Part shown: piece after piece, positions 7,464 through 16,435 of the stretch
How the letters are laid out: each line of letters begins with the position of its first letter
Numbering within the stretch: the first letter of the stretch is position 1
Notes under the pieces: generated by a model
Database searches by the model: none
Seen by the model: the letters and a program-made list of their open reading frames with translations, nothing else
Told to the model about the DNA's origin: nothing
Assembly: GCF_900108185.1 (NCBI RefSeq)
Contig: NZ_FNVA01000001.1
Location: 62,001 to 126,000 of the forward strand
Direction: 5' to 3'
DNA length: 64,000 nt
Source: Bryocella elongata
Lineage (GTDB): Bacteria; Acidobacteriota; Terriglobia; Terriglobales; Acidobacteriaceae
Position numbers and translations under genes: made by a program

Positions 7464-10196
7464 ATGAAGCAGACGAAGAAGCAGAGGAAGTTGCAGCGGA
7501 GTTCGGATGGAAGCGTGGCGTGGCGCAAGGTCGCCCAGGCGACGGTGCTCTCCACCATTGGTGTGCTCGGCGCCGCCGCCGCCGCGCAGACCGGACCCAC
7601 TGCCCAGACCGACGCACCTAAGGGGGCCGACAACGCCCTGACCGCCGAGAACCTGCCTCCGGCGCGCCCGGCCAGCAACTCCTCCACACCCGACGGGCAG
7701 GAGATCGAGCAGCACCCCCAGCACTTCGACATTCCAGCTGGCGACCTCGGACCGGCTCTGGAAGCTTACGCCCAGCAGGTCGGCCTTCATGTGCACTCCT
7801 CGGTGCCCCCGCAGAAGCTTGCCACCTTCCACACCAGGGGGGTACAGGGCGACCTCGGGCCGGAGCATGCGCTGCATCATCTCCTGGAGGACACCGGCCT
7901 TGATGGCTGGATCTCCGCCAGCGGTACCGTCGAGATCGCCATCCGCAGCTCCGAGCACGTGGAGGTCACCGGCGAGGCTGGTCAGGTAACGCTGCAGCAG
8001 TTTCCGCAGCCGCTGCTGGACACGGCGCAGACCGTCACCCAGGTCCCCGAATACATCCTCAGCGAGCAGGCCGACACCACACTGCGCGACACCCTCCGCA
8101 ACGTTCCGGGCATCTCCATCGCCGCCGGTGAGGGTGGTTCGCAGGGTGATAGCCTCACCATCCGCGGCTTCAACGCCCGGAACGACATCTACCTCGACGG
8201 CATTCGCGACTTCGGTTCCTATTATCGCGACAGCTTCGACTACAGCGCCGTCGACGTGCTCGAAGGCCCGGCCTCGGTGGAGTTCGGCCGTGGCTCGACC
8301 GGTGGCGTCGTCAACCAGGAGACCAAGCAGCCCGAGGAACGTAACTTCGTCATCGCCAGCGGACAGTTTGGCACCGACGCCATGCGCCGCGGCACCCTCG
8401 ACGCCAACCGGCAGATCAAGGCCATCCCCGGTGGTACTGCTGCCCGGCTCAACATCGTCGGCGAAGAGGCTGGCGTTGCTGGCCGCGACATCACCAACGT
8501 CAAGCGCTTCGGCATCGCTCCCTCCATCAGCTTCGGCCTCGATACCAAAACACGCACCACGCTCAACTATCTGCACGAGGCCGAGAACGACATCCCCGAC
8601 TATGGTCTGCCGTACTTCGGCAACGCGGTGCCGAACGTGCCGCACAACACCTACTACGGCCTGGCCAACGCCAACTTCCTCAAGACCACGCCCGACGTCC
8701 TGACAGCACGGGTCGATCACGACTTCGGCTCGTTCGTCACGCTCCGCAACTCCTTCCGCTGGGCAAACTACCCCCGCGTCTTCCGCATCACCGAGCCCCA
8801 GATCAACTCGGCAGCCAGCGTGGTCTACTCCAACACCGACGGCAGCAACGCCTATGAGGGTGCAAACACGAAGATCCTCGTCCAGTGCGCGATCGTCGCA
8901 TCTGCCGCGAGCTCCTGCTTTCCGTTCAACACGCCCCTGAGCCAGGTGATGGTGAAGCGCAACGAGATCAACGGCGTCTCCACGGAAGACATGCTCTGGG
9001 ATCAGCTCAGTGCCGCCATGCGCTTCAGCGTGCACCACATCAACAACAACGCCGTCGTTCTGCTCGAAGGCGGGCGCGAGCGCTCCAACCCGAACCGCCC
9101 CGCCTACACGCTGCCCTACACCACGTTGCTGAACCCCAACCCCTACGACGCCTTCGCCCCCACGGCGACCACGCCCGGCGTCACCACCCATGTGGCCTCG
9201 CAGAGCTATGGCGTCGACTTCCTCGACACCATGGAGATCAACCGCTGGCTCCAGCTCTCCGGTGGTGTGCGCTTCGACTACTTCAGCACCACCTCCAACA
9301 CGCCGCAGAACGGAACCACTGCGGCAGCCTCCGGCGAGCGCCTCGACAAGCAGCCTACCTACCGAGCGGCTGTCGTCGTCAAGCCGCGGCCGGAAGGAAG
9401 CGTCTACTTCGACTGGGGCACCTCGTTCAATCCATCCGCCGAGTCGCTCTCGCTCAGCGGCAACAACGCCACCTCGCCGCCCGAGTACAACGAGACCTAC
9501 GAACTCGGGGCCAAGTGGGAGTTCCTCCACGAGCGCCTCAACCTCAACGGCAGCATCTTCCGCACGGAGAAGCTCAACGCCCGCGAGACCGATCCCACCA
9601 ACTCCAACAACATCATCAACTCCGGCAACCAGCTCGTGCGCGGCGTGCAGATCGGAGCGCTCGGCCACATGCCGGGGAGCTTCGACCTCATCCTCGGCTA
9701 CGCCTACCTCGACGGCGAAGTGGAAAAGTCCATCCTCAACGCTTCGCCCTTCGTCGCGATCAACAACGTGCTGATCGCCGCCAAAGACCCTCGCGCCAAC
9801 ACCGCACCCTTCTTCATCAGCCCCAAGGGCTATCCGCTGGCGAACGTGCCGAAGAACGCCGGCAACTTCTGGGTTACGCACAGGATCGTCTACGGCTTCG
9901 TGGGTGGCTTCGGTGGCAATTATGTGGCCGCGCGCCGCGCCAGTTCCTCGGCGCTGGTCGGCGTGTACAACGCCCAGACGCTGCTCGATCCTTCGACCGT
10001 CGCCCTGGTGCCAAAGTCAGTTGCCGGATACACCTCCCTAAACCTCATGCTGAAGCGTTCCATCGGGGAACACCTCAACCTGCAGATGAATCTCATCAAC
10101 CTAACCAACGCATTCTTCATCGATCAGCCTCACCCGGGTCACCTTGTGCCCGGGGAAGGACGTAACGCGCAGTTCGGTATCAACTACAAGTTCTGA
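7464..10196 (+). CDS. TonB-dependent siderophore receptor with STN domain
   Basis: 910 residues with AAGGA before the ATG. After the signal region (hydrophobic to about residue 45) there is an STN domain (about 87-160, HFDIPAGDLGPALEAYAQQ) as in FecA-type receptors that signal to an anti-sigma factor. The plug follows (about 183-300: LRDTLRNVPGI, LTIRGFNARNDIYLDGIRD, VEFGRGSTGGVVNQ). The rest is a 22-strand type barrel ending in Phe (GINYKF). The plug resembles Fiu/catecholate receptors. The hydroxylase gene 80 bp downstream matches the fiu-ybiX pairing of E. coli. No anti-sigma/sigma pair is present in the window, so the STN partner is elsewhere or absent. Confidence 0.9.
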   Translation: MKQTKKQRKLQRSSDGSVAWRKVAQATVLSTIGVLGAAAAAQTGPTAQTDAPKGADNALTAENLPPARPASNSSTPDGQEIEQHPQHFDIPAGDLGPALEAYAQQVGLHVHSSVPPQKLATFHTRGVQGDLGPEHALHHLLEDTGLDGWISASGTVEIAIRSSEHVEVTGEAGQVTLQQFPQPLLDTAQTVTQVPEYILSEQADTTLRDTLRNVPGISIAAGEGGSQGDSLTIRGFNARNDIYLDGIRDFGSYYRDSFDYSAVDVLEGPASVEFGRGSTGGVVNQETKQPEERNFVIASGQFGTDAMRRGTLDANRQIKAIPGGTAARLNIVGEEAGVAGRDITNVKRFGIAPSISFGLDTKTRTTLNYLHEAENDIPDYGLPYFGNAVPNVPHNTYYGLANANFLKTTPDVLTARVDHDFGSFVTLRNSFRWANYPRVFRITEPQINSAASVVYSNTDGSNAYEGANTKILVQCAIVASAASSCFPFNTPLSQVMVKRNEINGVSTEDMLWDQLSAAMRFSVHHINNNAVVLLEGGRERSNPNRPAYTLPYTTLLNPNPYDAFAPTATTPGVTTHVASQSYGVDFLDTMEINRWLQLSGGVRFDYFSTTSNTPQNGTTAAASGERLDKQPTYRAAVVVKPRPEGSVYFDWGTSFNPSAESLSLSGNNATSPPEYNETYELGAKWEFLHERLNLNGSIFRTEKLNARETDPTNSNNIINSGNQLVRGVQIGALGHMPGSFDLILGYAYLDGEVEKSILNASPFVAINNVLIAAKDPRANTAPFFISPKGYPLANVPKNAGNFWVTHRIVYGFVGGFGGNYVAARRASSSALVGVYNAQTLLDPSTVALVPKSVAGYTSLNLMLKRSIGEHLNLQMNLINLTNAFFIDQPHPGHLVPGEGRNAQFGINYKF

Positions 10197-10276
10197 CCTA
10201 GCAATCTGGTCCCTAACCGCGAGAGGCGGTCCGCCACGGGAGCGGGCCGCACCCGCAAAGCAATGAGGCACACCCC

Positions 10277-10963
10277 ATGTTGATTGTGATCCCCGAGGTC
10301 TTTACCAGGGAGCAGGTGCGCGGCCTGCGCGCCAGTCTCGACGCTGCCGAATGGGTGGATGGCAAGGTCACCGCAGGCCACCAGTCCGCGCAAAGCAAGA
10401 ACAACTCCCAGATCCCTGAAAACCATCCAGTAGCACGCGAGGTTGGCGAGCGTATCTTGCAGTCTCTAGGCACGCATCCGCTGTTTCGTTCTGCAGCATT
10501 GCCGCTCAAGGTCTTTCCGCCACTCTTCAATCGATACGCTGGCGGCCAGACCTTCGGAACGCATGTGGATAACGCGATCCGCACGCACGCGGCCAGCGGC
10601 GGCCGCATCCGCACCGACCTCTCCTGCACGCTCTTCTTCTCCGACCCCGAAGAGTACGACGGCGGCGATCTCGTCGTCGAAGACACCTACGGCTCCAAGA
10701 GCGTCAAGCTGCCTGCAGGCGACATGATCCTCTATCCCTCGACCAGCCTGCACCACGTCACCCCCGTGACCCGAGGCGCTCGCGTCTCCAGCTTCTTCTG
10801 GCTGCAGAGCATGATCCGCCAGGACTCACAGCGCTCACTGCTCTTCGACCTCGACAACGCCATCCAGCGCGTGGCCTCGAACCCCGCCACGGACGTGCAG
10901 CGCAGCGTCGTGCAGCTGACCGGCGTGTATCACAACCTGCTCCGGCAATGGGCTGAGCTGTAG
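10277..10963 (+). CDS. Fe(II)/2-oxoglutarate dioxygenase of the PiuC/YbiX (PKHX) family
   Basis: 228 residues, full length for the family. The double-stranded beta-helix iron site is visible: H96 and D98 in GTHVDNA, distal H159 in [11 protein letters not shown], and R169 for 2-oxoglutarate. PiuC/YbiX proteins are encoded next to catecholate-siderophore receptors and are linked to iron uptake; their substrate is not established. Here the gene follows such a receptor by 80 bp in the same direction and probably shares its transcript. A strong hairpin 55 bp past the stop closes the unit. Confidence 0.9.
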   Translation: MLIVIPEVFTREQVRGLRASLDAAEWVDGKVTAGHQSAQSKNNSQIPENHPVAREVGERILQSLGTHPLFRSAALPLKVFPPLFNRYAGGQTFGTHVDNAIRTHAASGGRIRTDLSCTLFFSDPEEYDGGDLVVEDTYGSKSVKLPAGDMILYPSTSLHHVTPVTRGARVSSFFWLQSMIRQDSQRSLLFDLDNAIQRVASNPATDVQRSVVQLTGVYHNLLRQWAEL

Positions 10964-11018
10964 GCCTCGCCAACGCATCCCGAGACATTGAGTTCGGTGC
11001 AGCACGATCGCACCGGAA

Positions 11019-11055
11019 GGCCCGCGTCACCCTCATGGCGCGGGCCCTGTTTCTT
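11019..11055 (+). terminator. Intrinsic terminator after the PiuC gene
   Basis: GGCCCGCG (11019-11026) pairs perfectly with CGCGGGCC (11039-11046) across a 12-base loop and is followed by the T-rich CTGTTTCTT. Confidence 0.65.
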
Positions 11056-11069
11056 GTCCACGTAACGGC

Positions 11070-11120
11070 ACAAATCGTGCCCGGACGGCCTCAAAGCACG
11101 ATTTGTGACAGTACCGTCAC
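11070..11120. promoter_or_regulatory. Two abutting inverted repeats upstream of the MerR-TPR gene
   Basis: ACAAATCGTGC (11070-11080) and GCACGATTTGT (11096-11106) form a perfect 11-bp inverted repeat. Its right arm overlaps a near-perfect 16-base palindrome, GTGACAGTACCGTCAC (11105-11120, one unpaired position). The 303-base gap 10964-11266 otherwise holds only the terminator of the preceding gene, so these are candidate operator elements for the downstream gene. Confidence 0.4.
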
Positions 11121-11266
11121 GGTTGAACCTCGTTTGGTTCCCGATATCCACTGAAAACTTGCTTTCCACCGATGTAGGGCCTTGAAGCCACAGGCCTTGG
11201 GCGACATACTCGGCACAAGAGCTATACGCATCAGCTCGAGCTTCCCAGAACGAGAGTCCCCGAGCC

Positions 11267-12172
11267 GTGAACGCTTACCGCCGAGAAGACGTCCTCCGTA
11301 TCCTCAGGTTGCCGAGCCGTCAGTTGAATACGTGGGAGCGGGCGGGCCTGGTGCCAAGCACGGAAGAATACAGCTTCCAGGATCTCGCTCAAGTGCGGAA
11401 GCTACGTGACCTGACCGCAAACCGTATCTCTGTCTCCAGCATTCGCCGCTCCGTGGACGCCATGCAGAAGGTCTCCGGGCTCGCCAATCCGCTGGTGCAG
11501 TCGGCTGCCGTCCGGGTAGGTTCTGGTGTGGTCTTTCGCCAATGGGGGGCACTGGTGAATCCGATCTCGCGGCAGATGGCATTCGACTTCGAGCTGGCGC
11601 CCTGCGCTGGAATGCAGACCGCGAGGACCTCGTCCTCGGCCCATCCGGAGATCGCCGCACAGGCACAGGAGATGTTCCTGCGCGCCGTGCGCCTCGAAGA
11701 GAGCAGCCGCACCGTCGGCGAGGCCGCAGAGATGTATCGCGGCATCCTCGAACTGCAGCCGAACCACGCTCCCGCCGCCATCAACCTCGGCACCATCTAC
11801 TACAACCAGCGCGACTTTGCCGGCGCCGAGAGCATGTACCGCAAGGCCACCATCGCCGATCCCGAATACGCTCTCGCGTTCTTCGATCTCGGCAACGTGC
11901 TGGATGAGCAGCAGCGGCTGCCCGAGGCCATCGAGTCCTACGAGCAGGCCCTCAAGCTCGTTCCTGGCTACGCCGATGCGCACTACAACATCGCGCTGGC
12001 CTATGAGCGCCTGAAGGAGCCGCGCAAGGCGCTCCGTCACTGGACCGCCTACGCGAAGCTCGACCCCACAGGCCCCTGGGCCAGTCACGCCCGTCAGCAG
12101 GCCAAGCGCATCCTCGCGCAGGAGCCGCTGGCGATCGTCTGCCGCCATGGACGGCAGATGAAGGGTAAGTAA
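11267..12172 (+). CDS. MerR-type HTH fused to tetratricopeptide repeats
   Basis: 301 residues from a GTG at 11267 with only a weak GAGAG upstream. Residues 1-70 look like a MerR winged helix (YRREDVLRILRLPSRQLNTWERAGLVPS, then FQDLAQVRKLRDLTANRISVSSIRRSV). A linker to about 125 follows. At least three TPR units cover about 135-265 (NHAPAAINLGTIYYNQRDFAGAESMYRKA, then two similar). The MerR effector domain is thus replaced by a protein-protein interaction scaffold. This suggests a DNA-binding adaptor rather than a metal sensor. Partner and target genes are unknown; the inverted repeats just upstream could be its own site. Confidence 0.75.
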   Translation: MNAYRREDVLRILRLPSRQLNTWERAGLVPSTEEYSFQDLAQVRKLRDLTANRISVSSIRRSVDAMQKVSGLANPLVQSAAVRVGSGVVFRQWGALVNPISRQMAFDFELAPCAGMQTARTSSSAHPEIAAQAQEMFLRAVRLEESSRTVGEAAEMYRGILELQPNHAPAAINLGTIYYNQRDFAGAESMYRKATIADPEYALAFFDLGNVLDEQQRLPEAIESYEQALKLVPGYADAHYNIALAYERLKEPRKALRHWTAYAKLDPTGPWASHARQQAKRILAQEPLAIVCRHGRQMKGK

Positions 12173-12345
12173 CACAGCTTCTGGCCTTTAGCTCGAGACC
12201 CGTAGCTCACAACTCGAGACCCGATCGTCCTGTCTCCTTCGACCGGTTCCGGGCCGTCCCATCACCGCTCAATCCGCGCCCCCACTGATACACTCCCATT
12301 CGAGCAGCAGTCACCACACCTCTGCGCGTAAGGGAGAGCCGCCGC

Positions 12346-14601
12346 ATGGCCGCACCGTCCACCTATCGCCCGTTCGTCTCCGCCGATGAGAGCCCCAAGG
12401 AGCTGACCGTCCGGGCTCTCGTCCTGGGGGCCATCTTCGGCATTATCTTCGGCGCGGTGACGGTCTACGTCGGCCTCAAGGCCGGCCTCACGGTGGCAGC
12501 GTCCATCCCCATCTCGGTGCTTTCGATCTCCATTCTGCGAGTCTTCGGCCGCGCATCGATCCTCGAGAACAACATCGTGCAGACGGCCGGCAACGCAGGC
12601 CAGTCCATCGCCTCGGGCGTCATCTTCACCCTGCCCGCGCTGGTCTTCCTCGGCTTCGACCTCGAAGGCTTCCGCATCTTCGCGCTGGCATTGTTCGGTG
12701 GCTGGCTTGGCGTGCTCTTCATGATTCCGCTGCGACGCCAGCTCATCGTCGAAGAGCATGCCACGCTCACGTATCCCGAAGGCACCGCCTGCGCGGAGGT
12801 CCTCAAGGCTGGCGAGCGCGGAGGCTCCTTCGCGAGCCGCGTCTTCCTTGGCCTGGGCTTCGGCGCGCTTTATGCGCTCTTCCAGAACGAGGGTCTAACG
12901 GCTCTGTTTCCAGCGACTCCGAATAAGAACTTCAACTTTGACCCGAACGGTCAGCAGATCATGAAGGGCGCCGCAATCCGCGCCGACGTCACGCCCGAAT
13001 ACCTCGGCGTGGGCTACATCATCGGCATCCGCGTCGCGGCCATCATGCTTGCTGGCGGCGTCTTCTCCTGGCTGGTGCTGATGCCCACGATCGTCTTCTT
13101 CGGCAAGCACCTCCCCGGCCCGCTCTATCCGGGCACCGTGCCCATCAGCATGATGGATCCCAGCTCGCTGTGGCGCACCTACGTCCGGCCCATGGGCGCG
13201 GGAGCCGTCGCGGCCTCGGGCCTCATCACCCTGCTGCGCACCGCCCCCACCATCATCAGCGCGCTTACTTCAGGCTTCTCCAAGATGGGAGCCAAAGTGG
13301 ACGACAAGCTGGCCCCCACCCGCTCCCGCATCGAGCATGACCTGCCCATGAGCGTCGTCGCTGGCGGCAGCCTATTGCTCGTCCTCCTGATGTTCGTCTT
13401 CCTGCAGTTCAAGCCGGTGCCGGGAGCGCAGGTGGGTGTGCTGGCGAACTTCGCGGCATCGCTGCTCATCATGGTCTTCGGCTTCCTCTTCGTCACGGTG
13501 AGCGCCCGCATCGTCGGCATCGTCGGCTCGTCGGCCTCACCGGTCAGCGGCATGACCATCGCAACCCTCATGGCCACCGCCGCGATCTTCCTCGTCAAGG
13601 GATGGACCGCCCCAGCCTTCGGCGCTCTCGCCATCACCATCGGCGGCGTGGTGTGCATCGCAGCCTCCAACGCCGGCGACACCTCGCAGGATCTCAAGAC
13701 CGGCTTCCTCATCGGCGCCACGCCCTGGAAGCAGCAGGTCGCGGTCATGTTCGGCGTGGTCATCTCCACACTGGTCATCGGCCTCACGCTCAACCTGGTC
13801 AACAAGGGCTTTGAGAGTTTCAGCAAACTGCCGCAACCAAAGACGTTCTCGCTGGCAGCTCTGCCGGAAGGCGTGCAGAACCAGGGCAACTTCACGCGCG
13901 ACGAGGTGAAGCTGCGTGCCACCGCATCGTCCTCCGCACCTGTCACCGGCACGCTGGCCAACCCGCACAGCTACATCCTGCTCAACGCCATCGGCTCGCC
14001 CACGCTGGAGGATGGCAAGTACCTCTACAACCCCGCCACGCAGCAGATCGAGGTGCAGTGGACGCAGGGTATCGGCAGCGAGAAGGCTGCCGCGCCGCAG
14101 GGCCGCCTCATGGCCACGGTCATCAATGGCATCCTGAGCCGCAAGCTGCCGTGGGGTCTCGTGCTGCTCGGCGTCGCGCTGGTCATCGGGATCGAGCTGC
14201 TCGGCGTGCGTTCGCTCACCTTCGCCGTCGGAGCGTACCTCTCCATCGGCACCACGCTGGCCATCTTCTGTGGCGGCCTGGTGCGCTGGCTCTCGGACCA
14301 GGCCATCGCCCGCGCGGGCAACGCTCCACAGACCGAAGCCGAGAGCGAGGTCTCGCCGGGCAGCTTGTTCGCATCCGGGCTCATCGCCTCCGGTGGCATC
14401 ATGGGCCTCGTCGGCGTGGCCTTCCAGGCCTTCGACAAGACCTTCCCGCAGTTTCCGCAGAACGGCCCCCTGCACAAGGACCGGGTCAGCGTCGTATGCT
14501 TCGCCCTGCTGGGCTTCGCCCTCTACCACTTCGCCCGCAAGCCCATGCCCGCCGAAGCTGTCCTCGAAGAGGTCGAGCAGCAGGACAGCCGGCAACCCTA
14601 G
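12346..14601 (+). CDS. OPT family oligopeptide/metal-chelate transporter
   Basis: 751 residues with GGGAGAG upstream of the ATG. The N-terminus (ELTVRALVLGAIFGIIFGAV, then YVGLKAGLTVAASIPISVL) and the TYPEGTACAEVL segment are typical of bacterial OPT proteins. About 16 hydrophobic segments are visible. A soluble loop of about 120 residues lies at about 490-600, before the last membrane block. OPT members import oligopeptides or metal-siderophore complexes; the substrate cannot be read from sequence. The DUF2059 gene starts 51 bp after the stop. Confidence 0.9.
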   Translation: MAAPSTYRPFVSADESPKELTVRALVLGAIFGIIFGAVTVYVGLKAGLTVAASIPISVLSISILRVFGRASILENNIVQTAGNAGQSIASGVIFTLPALVFLGFDLEGFRIFALALFGGWLGVLFMIPLRRQLIVEEHATLTYPEGTACAEVLKAGERGGSFASRVFLGLGFGALYALFQNEGLTALFPATPNKNFNFDPNGQQIMKGAAIRADVTPEYLGVGYIIGIRVAAIMLAGGVFSWLVLMPTIVFFGKHLPGPLYPGTVPISMMDPSSLWRTYVRPMGAGAVAASGLITLLRTAPTIISALTSGFSKMGAKVDDKLAPTRSRIEHDLPMSVVAGGSLLLVLLMFVFLQFKPVPGAQVGVLANFAASLLIMVFGFLFVTVSARIVGIVGSSASPVSGMTIATLMATAAIFLVKGWTAPAFGALAITIGGVVCIAASNAGDTSQDLKTGFLIGATPWKQQVAVMFGVVISTLVIGLTLNLVNKGFESFSKLPQPKTFSLAALPEGVQNQGNFTRDEVKLRATASSSAPVTGTLANPHSYILLNAIGSPTLEDGKYLYNPATQQIEVQWTQGIGSEKAAAPQGRLMATVINGILSRKLPWGLVLLGVALVIGIELLGVRSLTFAVGAYLSIGTTLAIFCGGLVRWLSDQAIARAGNAPQTEAESEVSPGSLFASGLIASGGIMGLVGVAFQAFDKTFPQFPQNGPLHKDRVSVVCFALLGFALYHFARKPMPAEAVLEEVEQQDSRQP

Positions 14602-14652
14602 TAACCTTGGACGATCACGCAAGCCCATCACCCCAAAGGATTCGGAGCACCT

Positions 14653-15219
14653 ATGAAGCGCATTCTCGTCGCCGCAGCCCTGGCCGCGGCCCCGTTCACC
14701 CTCGCCGCGCAGACCAAGCCCGTCACGGCACCCGCGACCTCGGCCACCGATGCGGCCAAGCAGGCCAAGGTGCAGGAGCTCTTCGCTGCCATGCACGTCG
14801 AGCGCGCCAGTGAGCAGATGGTCAAGACGATGCAGGGCATGGTCGCCCACGCCGCAGAGAGCGCTCCCGGGGCGCAGGACGCCACCCCCGAGCAGCGCAA
14901 GATCATGGCGGAGTATGAGCAGAAGGCCATGGATCTCGCCGTGAAGAGCATCGGCTGGGAGGCCATGAAGCCGGTCTACTCGCAGATCTACGCTGCCGAC
15001 TTCACCGACGCCGAGCTCGACGGCATGATCGCCTTCTACCACTCGCCCTCAGGGAAGGCTCTCCTCGAGAAGCTGCCCGACATCGGCCAGCAGACCATGA
15101 AGATCGTCCAGGAACGCATGCAGGCACTCCAGCCCCAGCTGCAGCAGATCACCACGGACTATGGGAACAAGATGAAGGCAACGGCGCCCGCTCCCAAGAG
15201 CCCTGACACCGGCAAGTGA
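14653..15219 (+). CDS. Exported DUF2059 protein
   Basis: 188 residues with a signal peptide (MKRILVAAALAAAPFTLAAQ). The DUF2059 domain is visible at about 35-165: an alpha-helical run including ADFTDAELDGMIAFYHSPSGKALLEKLP, the family hallmark. Function is unknown for the family. It lies 51 bp downstream of the OPT transporter in the same direction. Its stop is only 4 bp from the stop of the convergent monooxygenase gene, with no terminator between them. Confidence 0.85.
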   Translation: MKRILVAAALAAAPFTLAAQTKPVTAPATSATDAAKQAKVQELFAAMHVERASEQMVKTMQGMVAHAAESAPGAQDATPEQRKIMAEYEQKAMDLAVKSIGWEAMKPVYSQIYAADFTDAELDGMIAFYHSPSGKALLEKLPDIGQQTMKIVQERMQALQPQLQQITTDYGNKMKATAPAPKSPDTGK

Positions 15220-15223
15220 CAGC

Positions 15224-16372
15224 TCAGTGGGCCTGGAACATCTCCCTGATGTGCTCAATCGCATCCTCGGAGAACGCCTCTTCCAGCCCACGCATCGCTC
15301 CTTCCGCAGCCACGGCGGCGCGGGCCTGGATATCAGCCTCGTACATTCGGAGCTGCTGATCGAGGTCCGCGCCTTGCTGCAGACCCCGCAGGATCGCGTG
15401 GGCCAGGTCCGCACCATCGCGCATCGCAAGGTTGGCTCCCTCGCCGGAGAACGGCGACATCACATGCGCGGCGTCGCCCAGCAGCGTGACGCCAGCGCGG
15501 TGCTCCCAGCTGTGTCCCACCGGAAGAGCCCAGAGCGGTCGCGGGATCGCGACGGGCTCAGCGGTCTCCAGCAGACGCAGCAACCCCGGCGACCAGCCTG
15601 AGAACAGAGCCAGCACGTCGTCGCGACGCACCAACGCATCCCGCGCGGGTGGTTCCTCCGCCATCGTCGCCGCATATACATGCACGCCACCCGATGCCGT
15701 CAGGTGGCCGTTGATCGCTCGCCGCTCTCCCAGGGCAAACATATTTCCCTTGCCGACGAGAGCAACGTTGGCAGGATCGACCGCCGCAGCGTTCGAGTGG
15801 AGCATCTCGAAGAACGTGACCCCGGTGTACTGCGGCGTCGTGCTCGATAGCAGCGGTCGCACCCGCGACCACGTGCCGTCCGCTCCGATGACGAGGTCGA
15901 ACTCCTCCACCACGCCGTTGCGAAAGCGCAGGCTCACGGGCGCTACGGGGTCCGGCTGCACGATCTTCTGCAGCGCACGCTCCCACCGGACCGTCCCTTC
16001 GGGGAGTCCACCCAACAGCACGGCGCGGATCTGAGGCCGATCCGTCTCGGGCCGTGATCGATCGACCTCGAAGTCTTCCGGCTTCGTCAGCTGGAGGATC
16101 TCGAGCTCGCCGCGGCAGTTGTAGACGCGAAAATCCTGCTCGTCATAACGCGCAATCCTCTGGAACTCCTCCCACAGCCCCGCTTCGCGCATGGCATACT
16201 GGCCGCCTTCGGCATGCAGGTCGAGCACACCGCCCTGCGCCCGCGCCGTGGCGCTGGAGTCGGACTCGAAGATGGTGGCCGTGACGCCATGGCGGTCGAG
16301 GATGTTGGCCAGCACCAGGCCTCCCGGGCCGGCGCCGACGATAGCGATGCGCAGATCGTGGGTCATATGCAT
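15224..16372 (-). CDS. Tet(X)-like FAD-dependent monooxygenase
   Basis: 382 residues. The N-terminal Rossmann motif is IVGAGPGGLVLANILDRHG. A GVLDLHAEGGQYAMREAGL segment closely resembles the GTLDLHKGSGQ region of Tet(X). DLVIGADGTWSRVR and GDAAHVMSPFSGEGANLAMRDGADL supply the second and third FAD/NADPH motifs. Enzymes of this group hydroxylate aromatic or tetracycline-like compounds; whether this one acts on tetracyclines is not shown. The start could be 16372 or 16366. No Shine-Dalgarno sequence is visible, so the message may be leaderless. It is divergent from a MarR gene across a 63-bp gap holding 20-bp repeats. Confidence 0.85.
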   Translation of the reverse strand: MHMTHDLRIAIVGAGPGGLVLANILDRHGVTATIFESDSSATARAQGGVLDLHAEGGQYAMREAGLWEEFQRIARYDEQDFRVYNCRGELEILQLTKPEDFEVDRSRPETDRPQIRAVLLGGLPEGTVRWERALQKIVQPDPVAPVSLRFRNGVVEEFDLVIGADGTWSRVRPLLSSTTPQYTGVTFFEMLHSNAAAVDPANVALVGKGNMFALGERRAINGHLTASGGVHVYAATMAEEPPARDALVRRDDVLALFSGWSPGLLRLLETAEPVAIPRPLWALPVGHSWEHRAGVTLLGDAAHVMSPFSGEGANLAMRDGADLAHAILRGLQQGADLDQQLRMYEADIQARAAVAAEGAMRGLEEAFSEDAIEHIREMFQAH

Positions 16373-16410
16373 AGGATGCTATGTAGATGGATAGGATGCA
16401 ATGCAAATAG
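16371..16410. promoter_or_regulatory. Tandem 20-bp direct repeat, probable MarR operator
   Basis: ATAGGATGCTATGTAGATGG (16371-16390) is followed directly by ATAGGATGCAATGCAAATAG (16391-16410), 16 of 20 positions identical, and then by a third partial ATAGG. The spacing is about two helical turns. The array fills the gap between the divergent monooxygenase and MarR genes and overlaps the monooxygenase start codon. Confidence 0.6.
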
Positions 16411-16435
16411 ATAGGCCCCAATATAAAATCTCCAT

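Noticed and set aside
7437-9881. 814-codon open frame on the minus strand opposite the TonB receptor
   Set aside because: It is the antisense of a clear receptor gene; high GC removes stop codons. The translation has no family signature and is Val/Gly/Asp-rich as expected for a shadow.
13537-15042. 501-codon minus-strand frame opposite the OPT and DUF2059 genes
   Set aside because: Covers parts of two clear genes on the other strand; no homology signature.
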